The position numbers and the translations under genes are program-made. DNA of 33,002 nt from Streptomyces roseochromogenus subsp. oscitans DS 12.976 (lineage in GTDB: Bacteria; Actinomycetota; Actinomycetes; Streptomycetales; Streptomycetaceae), in assembly GCF_000497445.1 (NCBI RefSeq), contig NZ_CM002285.1, positions 8,808,519 to 8,841,520 on the forward strand. Reading direction: 5' to 3'. Position 1 is the first letter of the stretch; every line of letters begins with the position of its first letter. Below, in pieces: positions 1 to 6,299 of the stretch. The notes below the pieces were generated by a model, which worked only from the letters and a program-made list of their open reading frames with translations, did not search any database and was not told the DNA's origin.

Positions 1-875
1 CTGTCCGGCGGGTCCTGGCAGTGTCGCATGGGTCGGCCGGGCGGCGGACCCGTGGAGTTTCCCGTGGGTCGGCTGGTCGTCGGGCCTGTGGAGCTTCCCG
101 TGGGTGGGCTTGTGGGTGGGCTCGGGGGGTCGCCTGCGAGTTGGTCGGCCGACGGGTCCAGGGGGCCTGGCGTGGGTCGGCCGGGCGGCGGGCTTGCGGA
201 GCTTCCCGTGGGTCGGCTGGGCGTCGGGTCCGGGGAGGTGCCCGCGAGTTGGCTGGCCGACTGGTCCAGGGGGCCTCGCGTAAGTCGGCCGGGCGGCGGG
301 CCCGCTGAGCCTTCCGGGAGGCGGTCGGAGGGCGGTCGCGAGCCGGTCCCGGTCGGTGGAGCGGCGGCGACAGGCCCCGTATGGCCGCCGTCGTCCGTGA
401 CCTCCACCCCGAAGTCCTGGGCAAGCCCGGCCAGTCCGTCCGCGTATCCCTGCCCGATCGCGCGCAGCTTCCAGCCGGTGCCCGGGCGCAGATAGAGCTC
501 GGCAAGCAGCAGCACCGTCTCCGGGCCGGGGTGTGGCGGCGTGAACCGGGCCACCGTGCGCCCCGAGCCGTCCGTGACCTCGAGGCGGGGTGCGGGCAGC
601 CGGCCGAGCGGCGTACCGGGCTCGGCGGCGCTCACCACGACCGTGACCCGGCAGGCACCACCCCGCAGCAGGGCCGGGTCGACGAACAGCCCGTCATCGC
701 GCAGCCGGACCCCTGGCGCCCGCGGCTGGTTGTAGAACACGAAGTCGGCGTCGGAGCCGACCTTGCCGTCCGGACCGCCGACGAGCCCGGACACGTCGAA
801 GGGCCCGGTCACCCGCAGCAGCACCACACCGGCGGGCACCGGCACATTGCCCCCGGCAGACAGCTCGCTCGTCAC
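1..875 (-). CDS. TerD-domain protein with repetitive Pro-rich tail (3' end outside window)
   Basis: The product has a TerD-like beta-sandwich of about 170 residues (tellurite/stress, calcium-binding family), with landmarks such as DADFVFYNQP near residue 44 and a C-terminal GQGYADGLAGLAQDFGVEV segment. After it comes a low-complexity tail of Pro, Ser, Thr and Gly that is still open at the left edge, so the stop is not seen. GTG at 875 is the only usable start, because an in-frame TGA lies 24 bases upstream. No clear ribosome binding site precedes it, and the start overlaps the TGA of a short upstream reading frame by GTGA, so translational coupling is possible. TerD proteins are thought to work in membrane-associated, calcium-dependent stress complexes; that role is inferred from the family. 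The tail is probably a disordered linker or cell-surface-like extension. Confidence 0.75.
   Translation of the reverse strand, partial: MTSELSAGGNVPVPAGVVLLRVTGPFDVSGLVGGPDGKVGSDADFVFYNQPRAPGVRLRDDGLFVDPALLRGGACRVTVVVSAAEPGTPLGRLPAPRLEVTDGSGRTVARFTPPHPGPETVLLLAELYLRPGTGWKLRAIGQGYADGLAGLAQDFGVEVTDDGGHTGPVAAAPPTGTGSRPPSDRLPEGSAGPPPGRLTRGPLDQSASQLAGTSPDPTPSRPTGSSASPPPGRPTPGPLDPSADQLAGDPPSPPTSPPTGSSTGPTTSRPTGNSTGPPPGRPMRHCQDPPD
32..300 (-). repeat. 108-bp imperfect tandem repeats inside the TerD gene tail
   Basis: The motif gtcggccgggcggcggg recurs at 284, 176 and, with one mismatch, 32. The spacings are 108 and 144 bp (108 plus 36). In the coding frame each unit reads PPPGR, then GPLD, then QLAG, then a Ser/Pro/Thr stretch. 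The 36-bp extra step corresponds to one additional 12-residue subrepeat, so the array is nested. The units stay in frame, so copy-number change would lengthen the tail without breaking the gene. Confidence 0.75.
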
Positions 876-1084
876 AGAAAGGACAACGCCCGCACCTCAT
901 GCGGAGGTTCCCGCGAACCGGCCGGAAGGGGACGCGGGACCCTGTCGATCTGCCGTTCAACCACAGTGCCGTGGGTCACATTCCGGCCCTGGAACCCAGG
1001 AGATTGAGTCAACGTCTCCACAGCCAGCACACAGTTGGTCAGGTGGTGATCACTCTGCGATGCATATTCGTAAAGGATTGCCAT
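872..1084 (-). CDS. Possible short ORF overlapping the TerD gene start
   Basis: This 70-codon frame starts at ATG 1084, and its TGA overlaps the GTG start of the TerD gene (GTGA). The predicted product (MAILYEYASQSDHHL...) is not recognised. No ribosome binding site precedes the ATG, and third-position GC is lower than in neighbouring genes. The overlap with a gene that lacks its own ribosome binding site is the only positive argument. It may equally be untranslated 5' leader of the TerD transcript. Confidence 0.22.
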   Translation of the reverse strand: MAILYEYASQSDHHLTNCVLAVETLTQSPGFQGRNVTHGTVVERQIDRVPRPLPAGSREPPHEVRALSFL

Positions 1085-1240
1085 AAAACGTAGCGAAATC
1101 GATCATTCCGTCTTTACGTGCACATGACTGATCCGCAAGGGTTACGCCTCGGGGCCCGACCAGCCCCGTGACGCGCAACAGCGTCATGCCTCAAGGCGGT
1201 TGGTGATCCCTGCTGCCTTCGAGTGAAAGAATCCTGATCC
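876..1240. other. Intergenic region between divergent TerD and M4 protease genes
   Basis: This 365-bp divergent region holds no convincing gene apart from the doubtful short frame noted on the minus strand. Its stretch from about 1040 to 1140 is clearly more AT-rich than the surroundings and is the likely place for the promoters of both flanking genes. I could not assign -10/-35 boxes with confidence. Confidence 0.5.
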
Positions 1241-3013
1241 TTGCGTAGACCGCACATACGCAGTGTCGCCGTCGCGATCGCGGTGACGACGGCTGCCACG
1301 GGCCTGGCCGGCACGGCTTTCGCGGGCCCCAGCACGGGGGCGGAGCGGTCCTCGGCCTCCGCCACCACGAACGCCACCGCGGTGGTGGAGGCGGCGCGCA
1401 CCGCAGCCTTCGCCCACGCCTCGGCGACCGGCGTCTCGAAGGGCGACGAACTGCACGCCCAGGACGTCATGATCGACCCCGAGGGCGCCCGGCACGTCCG
1501 GTTCGCCCGGACGCACGGCGGCATGCCCGTGCTCGGCGGTGACCTCGTCGTCCACCTCGACCACCAGCTGGGTTACACCGGTGTGACCCGCGCCGCCGGC
1601 CACACCGTCGAGCCGGCCACCACGCAGGCCAAGCTGACCGCGGACCAGGCCGCCGCCAAGGCCGCTCAGGCGGCCAAGGGCGACGCGGGCAGCGCGCAGC
1701 TCGTCGTCGACGCGCGCGACGGCTCCGCCGCCCTCGCCTACCAGGTGACGGTGACCGACGAGCAGGGCACCAACACCGTCGTCGTCGACGCCGTCACCGG
1801 CAAGGTGCGCAGCAACACCCCCGACAGCGACGAGTTCCTGTCGCCGAAGCTGCTCGCGAACCTGCGCAAGCACGGCGAGACGATCGACCCGGCCACCGGC
1901 ACCGCCTCTCCCGAGGCTCTGCTCGGTTCCGGTGCCGCGGCGGGGTTCCCGTCGGCGGCGAAGGGCACCGGCAAGACCCTCTTCGTCGGCAATGTCCCGC
2001 TGACCACCACGCAGACCTCGCGCGGCCATTACCAGCTCAAGGACCCGAGCCGGTACGGCACCGAGACCCGGGACGCCAAGGGCAAGACCACCGAGAAGTT
2101 CAGCGCGGGCACGGCGTTCACCAACACGACCGACGTGTGGGGCAACGGAGCCACCAGCAACCGGGCGAGCGCCGCCGCGGACGCCCAGTACGGCATCACC
2201 AAGACCCTGGACTTCTACAAGTCCACCTTCGGGCGCAAGGGCATAGCCAACAACAGCAAGGCAGCCCAGGGCATGGTCCACTGGGGCAACAAGGTCGCCA
2301 ACGCCTTCTGGGACCCGACCTGCAACTGCATGCTGTACGGCGACGGTGACGGGCAGACCTTCAAGAAGCCGCTCGTCGTCCTCGACGTCACCGGCCACGA
2401 GCTGACGCACGGCGTGGTCGACGCGACCGCCAAGCTGGAGCCGACCTACGTCGACTCCGACGGCAACCAGTACGGTGAGCCCGGCGCGCTGAACGAGTCA
2501 CTCGCGGATGTCTTCGGCTCCAACGTCGAGTTCTACGCCAACAACCCGAAGGACACGCCGGACTACCTGATCGGCGAGAAGCTGGGCCTCGCCCAGAAGT
2601 TCCTGCGCCGCCTCGACCACCCGTCGCTCGACAAGCTCGAGGGCACGATCGACTACTGGTCGCCGGACACGTACTACACCGAGGTGCACGCCGGTTCCGG
2701 TGTCTCCTCGCACGCCTACTACCTCCTCGCGGAGGGCAGCGGCAAGAAGACGATCAACGGCGTCGCCTACGACTCGCCGACCTACGACCACTCCACGGTC
2801 AAGGGCATCGGCCGCGCCAAGGCCACCGCGATCTTCTACCGTGCGCTCACCCGCTACATGGTCTCCACGACCGACTTCCACGACGCGCGCGTCGCGACGC
2901 TGAAGGCGGCCTCGGACCTGTACGGCGCGAACAGCACCGAGTACAAGACGGTGGACAAGGCGTGGGCCGCGGTCAACGTCACCGCCGCCAACACGCCGGC
3001 CCCGCGTCACTGA
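1241..3013 (+). CDS. Exported M4-family (thermolysin-type) zinc metalloprotease
   Basis: This is a secreted neutral endopeptidase of 590 aa. Order: Sec signal peptide (basic start, hydrophobic core, cut near AFA about residue 28), FTP-type propeptide about 65-125, PepSY-like part about 130-195, M4 catalytic domain about 235-395, and C-terminal helical domain to 590. HELTH is at 386-390 (two zinc His and the catalytic Glu), the third zinc ligand Glu419 lies in GALNESLAD, and His491 in SSHAYYLL matches the catalytic His of thermolysin. The spacing from His390 to Glu419 is 29, against 20 in thermolysin, so there is a short loop insertion. The start is TTG, because an in-frame TGA lies at 1235-1237 and the signal peptide begins directly after. 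Family knowledge: the propeptide inhibits and folds the enzyme and is cleaved off outside the cell. Confidence 0.93.
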   Translation: MRRPHIRSVAVAIAVTTAATGLAGTAFAGPSTGAERSSASATTNATAVVEAARTAAFAHASATGVSKGDELHAQDVMIDPEGARHVRFARTHGGMPVLGGDLVVHLDHQLGYTGVTRAAGHTVEPATTQAKLTADQAAAKAAQAAKGDAGSAQLVVDARDGSAALAYQVTVTDEQGTNTVVVDAVTGKVRSNTPDSDEFLSPKLLANLRKHGETIDPATGTASPEALLGSGAAAGFPSAAKGTGKTLFVGNVPLTTTQTSRGHYQLKDPSRYGTETRDAKGKTTEKFSAGTAFTNTTDVWGNGATSNRASAAADAQYGITKTLDFYKSTFGRKGIANNSKAAQGMVHWGNKVANAFWDPTCNCMLYGDGDGQTFKKPLVVLDVTGHELTHGVVDATAKLEPTYVDSDGNQYGEPGALNESLADVFGSNVEFYANNPKDTPDYLIGEKLGLAQKFLRRLDHPSLDKLEGTIDYWSPDTYYTEVHAGSGVSSHAYYLLAEGSGKKTINGVAYDSPTYDHSTVKGIGRAKATAIFYRALTRYMVSTTDFHDARVATLKAASDLYGANSTEYKTVDKAWAAVNVTAANTPAPRH

Positions 3014-3030
3014 CGTACGGCCGCGACCCC

Positions 3031-3057
3031 GGATGCCCCGCCTCGCGCGGGGCATCC
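3031..3057 (+). terminator. Hairpin terminator after the M4 protease gene
   Basis: An exact 11-bp inverted repeat (ggatgccccgc / gcggggcatcc) with a 5-base loop begins 17 bases after the stop codon. No T-run follows, as is usual for streptomycete terminators. Confidence 0.75.
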
Positions 3058-3066
3058 GCATACCCC

Positions 3067-3104
3067 CGTGCGGAATACCCCGTGCGGAATACCCCGTGCG
3101 GACC
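3067..3104. repeat. 15-bp tandem repeat, 2.5 copies
   Basis: The unit cgtgcggaatacccc occurs at 3067-3081 and 3082-3096, with a partial third copy (cgtgcgga) to 3104. It lies just after the terminator hairpin in non-coding DNA. No function is apparent. Confidence 0.85.
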
Positions 3105-3145
3105 CAAATCCCGCCGAGGTGCATCTGCGCGGCGTTGGCGGCACC

Positions 3146-3232
3146 ATGACCTGCGTGGAGTACGCAGGCACGTCCCGGACGGTCCGCAGGCGGCCCGGCG
3201 GGTCCGTCACGTTCCGGGACCTCGCCCGGTGA
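3146..3232 (+). CDS. Mini-ORF coupled to the SGNH gene; faint DUF397 resemblance
   Basis: This 28-codon frame begins at ATG 3146; a GTG at 3119 would give 37 codons. Its TGA overlaps the GTG start of the esterase gene as GTGA. The order TCVEYAG, then RTV, then PGGSVTF recalls the core of small actinobacterial DUF397 proteins (CVEVA...VRDSK...LTF), with the VRDSK part missing. If real, it is a coupled leader peptide or the eroded remnant of a DUF397 gene. There is no good ribosome binding site. Confidence 0.25.
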   Translation: MTCVEYAGTSRTVRRRPGGSVTFRDLAR

Positions 3233-4446
3233 CCGGCCGGACCGGCCGCGGCTGCCGCATCGCCGCCGCCCTGCTCACGACCGTGGCCTGCCAGCCCCAG
3301 GCAGCCGGGGCGAACGCCCTGCCCCCGTCCGCGCAACGGGCCTTCGGGGTCGTCACCTGGGCGGCGAGCGCCGCCCCCATCGGCGAGGGCATCGCCGGCC
3401 GGAGCTACCGGATGATCGTGCACACCAGCGTCGGCGGAACCGGCCTGCGTGTCCGCGTCACCAACGCCTTCGGCGACCGGCCGCTCACCCTGGACAGCGG
3501 CTACGTCGGCCTGTGCGGCCGGGGTGCCGCACTGCGTCCCGGCAGCAACCGGCGGCTCACCTTCGGCGGCGTCCGCACGGTCACCGTGCCCGTGGGCACC
3601 GTCGCCTGGAGCGACCCGCTGCCCGGCACCTGGCCGGCCGGCACCGACCTGGCCGTCAGCCTGCACACCCCGGACGCGGCCGGCCCCGCGACCGGCCACC
3701 GGCTGGCGCTGCAGACGTCGTACACCGGTCAAGGCGACCACACCGCCGGGGAGAGCGCCCGCAAGTGGGGCCGGACGACCGGCTCCTGGTGGTACCTCGA
3801 CGCCGTGTCCGTACGGCCGTCCCGCCCGGCCACCGGGGCCGTGGTCGCGCTCGGCGACTCCCTCACCGACGGCCGGCGATCCACCCCCGGCCTGAACCGC
3901 CGCTGGCCCGACTATCTCGCCCGGCGCCTGAACACCTCCCGCACGGATGTCATGGGCGTCGCCGACGAAGGTGTCTCCGGCAACAAGGTCCTCGCGGACG
4001 GCATCGGGCCGAGCGCCCTCGACCGGCTGGACCGGGACGTCCTCTCCCAGCCCGGTGTGCGCACCGTGTTCCTCTTCGAGGGGGTGAACGACATCAAGGG
4101 GCACACCGGTGTCACCGCGGCCGACCTGGTCGCCGGATACCGGGCGATCGCACGGCGGGTGCAAGGCGCCGGGAAGTGCGTGGTCGTCGCGACGGTCGGG
4201 CCGTTCAAGGGCTGGCCGGAATGGGATCCGGCCGCCGAGTCGGTACGCCAGGAGGTCAACCGATTGCTGCGCGGCAGCCGGGACTTCGACGCCGTCACCG
4301 ACTTCGACCGCGTCCTGCGCAGCCCGCGGGACCCCGAGCGGATCCTGCCGTCCTTCGACAGCGGCGACCATCTGCATCCCGACGACAGGGGGATGCGGGC
4401 GCTGGCCGACGCCGTCGACCCGGACCACCTGAACTGCGCCCGCTGA
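3229..4446 (+). CDS. Exported SGNH/GDSL-family esterase or acylhydrolase
   Basis: This is a predicted exported esterase of 405 aa. The N-terminus has basic residues, a hydrophobic core and Cys near residue 22 (TTVAC), which could be a weak lipobox; otherwise Sec cleavage near AGANA is likely. An accessory beta-rich domain of about 160 residues precedes the SGNH hydrolase fold. The four blocks are visible: GDSLTDG with nucleophile Ser211, the Gly of GVSGNK, Asn287 in EGVND, and Asp380-x-x-His383 in GDHLHPDD. This arrangement fits large streptomycete GDSL lipases/esterases acting on acylated polysaccharides or lipids; the substrate cannot be read from sequence. GTG 3229 is the only start that leaves a signal peptide at the N-terminus, and no ribosome binding site precedes it. 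Confidence 0.88.
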   Translation: MTGRTGRGCRIAAALLTTVACQPQAAGANALPPSAQRAFGVVTWAASAAPIGEGIAGRSYRMIVHTSVGGTGLRVRVTNAFGDRPLTLDSGYVGLCGRGAALRPGSNRRLTFGGVRTVTVPVGTVAWSDPLPGTWPAGTDLAVSLHTPDAAGPATGHRLALQTSYTGQGDHTAGESARKWGRTTGSWWYLDAVSVRPSRPATGAVVALGDSLTDGRRSTPGLNRRWPDYLARRLNTSRTDVMGVADEGVSGNKVLADGIGPSALDRLDRDVLSQPGVRTVFLFEGVNDIKGHTGVTAADLVAGYRAIARRVQGAGKCVVVATVGPFKGWPEWDPAAESVRQEVNRLLRGSRDFDAVTDFDRVLRSPRDPERILPSFDSGDHLHPDDRGMRALADAVDPDHLNCAR

Positions 4447-4464
4447 CCCGGGCCCACAGGTGGC

Positions 4465-4815
4465 TCAGCGCAGTGTCTCGGCCCAGTTCGCCGGGACCCT
4501 GCCCTCCGGGCCCGGGACCGGCTGGTCCGCGGGGTGGCTGGCGGGTGGGGCGAGTTCGGGGCCGGTGGGGTACAGCTCGTCGGTCGCGTAGTTCCAGAAC
4601 CAGGCCTCGCCCGGCTCGAAGCTGCGGATCACCGGATGCCCGGTGGCGTGGTAGTGGGCGGTGGCGTGCTTGGCGGGGGAGTCGTCGCAGCAGCCGATGT
4701 GCCCGCACTGTGCGCACCGGCGCAGATGGAACCACCAGCCGCCCGCCTCCTCGCACTCCGCACAGCCGGTGCCGCTGGGCGGGACGTTCACGTCGAACCC
4801 CTCGACGATTCTCAT
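4465..4815 (-). CDS. UBP-type zinc-finger protein
   Basis: This is a small protein of 116 aa made almost entirely of one zf-UBP domain (the fold that in eukaryotic USP and HDAC6 proteins holds the free C-terminus of ubiquitin). Candidate zinc ligands are Cys18, Cys21, Cys34, Cys37, Cys42 or Cys43, His50, His54 and His60, followed by the aromatic patch AWFWNY (residues 71-76). The arginine that in HDAC6-type fingers follows the mid-domain Cys is not visible (GCCDDS here), so ubiquitin-tail binding should not be assumed. The last 30 residues are Pro-rich. A good GGAGGA ribosome binding site precedes ATG 4815, and that ATG overlaps the kinase stop (ATGA), so it is the last gene of a three-gene operon. 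Its bacterial role is unknown; a protein-protein adaptor for the upstream kinase or flavoprotein is an inference. Confidence 0.88.
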   Translation of the reverse strand: MRIVEGFDVNVPPSGTGCAECEEAGGWWFHLRRCAQCGHIGCCDDSPAKHATAHYHATGHPVIRSFEPGEAWFWNYATDELYPTGPELAPPASHPADQPVPGPEGRVPANWAETLR

Positions 4816-6299
4816 ACGGCTTCCTCCGCTCGTTCCTCGGGCGACTCGGGCGACTCGAGTGACTCGGACGGGTCGGCGGTCAGGGGCAGCAGCACCTGGA
4901 AGCGGGTGTCGCCGGGCACCGACTCCACCCGCAGGGTGCCGTGGTGCTTGTTGACGACGATCCGCCAGGAGATGTCCAGGCCGAGCCCGGTGCCCTCGCC
5001 GACCGGTTTCGTGGTGAAGAACGGGTCGAAGATCCGGTCCTTGATCTCGGGCGGGACGCCGGGGCCGGTGTCCCGGAACTCCACCAGCAGCCGCTCGTGG
5101 TCGAGGCCCGTCCGCACGGTCAACGTGCCGGTGCCGCCCGCGCTGTTGATGGCGGAGACCGCGTTGTCGATCAGGTTGGTCCACACCTGGTTCAGCTCCG
5201 CCGGATAGGCGGGCACCGGCGGGAGTGCGCGGTCGTACTCCTTGACGACCTCGATCCCGGCGCCGATCTTGCCGGACAGCATCAGCAGGGTGCTGTCGAG
5301 GAGTTCGTGCACGTCCACCACCCGGTAGGGCGCCCGGTCCAGCTGCGAGTACTGCTTGGCCGCGTCGACGAGATGCGAGATACGGGTGGTGGAGTCCTCG
5401 ATCTCGTTCATCAACAGCTCGGTCTCGATGGTGTAGTTGAGCCAGGCGACCGCGTTGACGAGGATCTCCTCGTCCACGGCTGCCGCGACCTGCTCCAGCC
5501 AGTCGACGTCCAGCCCGGCCTGCACGAAGGTGGGCGCCGCCTGCCAGCCGTAGTCGATCCCGTGGTCCTCCAGCCAGTCGGTGAGCAGGTCCTCCCGGTC
5601 GGCGGCCTCCAGCGGACTGAGTACCGGGGCCTTGGCGACCCGTTCGGCGGTGCGCTCCTGGATCTCGATCAGACTCGCCAACTGATCGCGGGAGAAGGGG
5701 CCTTCGGTGATCACCGCGAGCTTGTGCCGCATCTTCGCGACGCGTTCACGCAGCGTGGCCGTGGCCCGTACGGCCGCCGCGGCGGGGTTGTTCAGCTCGT
5801 GCGTCAGCCCCGCCGACAGCGAGCCCAGCGCCAGCAGCCGCTCCCGCTGCCCGATCGTCGCCTGGGTGTTCTTCGCCCCGAAGAACAGGCCCTCCAGCAG
5901 ATGTACGGCCATCGGGAACCATTCGGTCATGACGCCCGCGAAGATGTCCGCCGGCAGTACGAAGAACCGCGTCGGCACGGTCACCCGCATCGAGTTGTTG
6001 TAGACCTGCCGCACCCGGTCGCCGATGTAGGCCTGCATCGCGCCCGCGTACACGCCGGGCTGGGAGGTGCGGGTGACCTCCACATCGTCGCCGCCGACCC
6101 GGCGGTACAGCACCACCGTGCCCTCGATCATGACGAAGAAGCAGGTGGCGGCGTCGCCCTCGGTGTACACCGGACCGGGCTCGAACAGCTCCACCCGCCC
6201 CTCGCTGCACAGCCGCCCGAGCTGCTCGGGGCTCAGCTTCTCGAAGAGGAACAGCGAGCCGATCTCCCTGGGACTGCACGGCATGATCTGACCGCTCAT
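4812..6299 (-). CDS. Histidine kinase with N-terminal cNMP-binding-fold domain
   Basis: This is a cytoplasmic sensor kinase of 495 aa without membrane segments. A cNMP-binding fold covers about 15-125 but lacks the usual FGE phosphate-binding motif (YAGAM near 84), so it may sense another ligand. A helical linker leads to the H-box LTHELNNPAAAA with phospho-acceptor His167. A long insert (about 190-300) separates this from the second dimerisation helix. The ATPase domain follows, with the N-box around Asn375/Asn379, DTGPG 410-414, FDPFFTTK and GTGLG 436-440. The tail is Glu/Ser-rich. Its ATG overlaps the stop of the receiver-flavoprotein gene (ATGA), so the receiver of that fusion is the obvious phosphotransfer partner (inference from context). 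Both operon junctions overlap, implying fixed stoichiometry. Confidence 0.93.
   Translation of the reverse strand: MSGQIMPCSPREIGSLFLFEKLSPEQLGRLCSEGRVELFEPGPVYTEGDAATCFFVMIEGTVVLYRRVGGDDVEVTRTSQPGVYAGAMQAYIGDRVRQVYNNSMRVTVPTRFFVLPADIFAGVMTEWFPMAVHLLEGLFFGAKNTQATIGQRERLLALGSLSAGLTHELNNPAAAAVRATATLRERVAKMRHKLAVITEGPFSRDQLASLIEIQERTAERVAKAPVLSPLEAADREDLLTDWLEDHGIDYGWQAAPTFVQAGLDVDWLEQVAAAVDEEILVNAVAWLNYTIETELLMNEIEDSTTRISHLVDAAKQYSQLDRAPYRVVDVHELLDSTLLMLSGKIGAGIEVVKEYDRALPPVPAYPAELNQVWTNLIDNAVSAINSAGGTGTLTVRTGLDHERLLVEFRDTGPGVPPEIKDRIFDPFFTTKPVGEGTGLGLDISWRIVVNKHHGTLRVESVPGDTRFQVLLPLTADPSESLESPESPEERAEEAV

Noticed and set aside
32..300. CRISPR-like array at the left edge
   Set aside because: Repeats are 108-bp imperfect, contiguous and in frame with the TerD gene; there are no uniform short repeats with unique spacers and no cas genes.
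1184..2410. Long minus-strand frame of 408 codons opposite the M4 protease gene
   Set aside because: High GC leaves the antisense frame open; its translation is Gly/Arg/Val-rich and unlike any family, while the plus strand has full catalytic motifs.
3007..4428. Minus-strand frame of 473 codons opposite the SGNH esterase
   Set aside because: It is a low-complexity antisense shadow without a fold; the plus strand carries all SGNH blocks.
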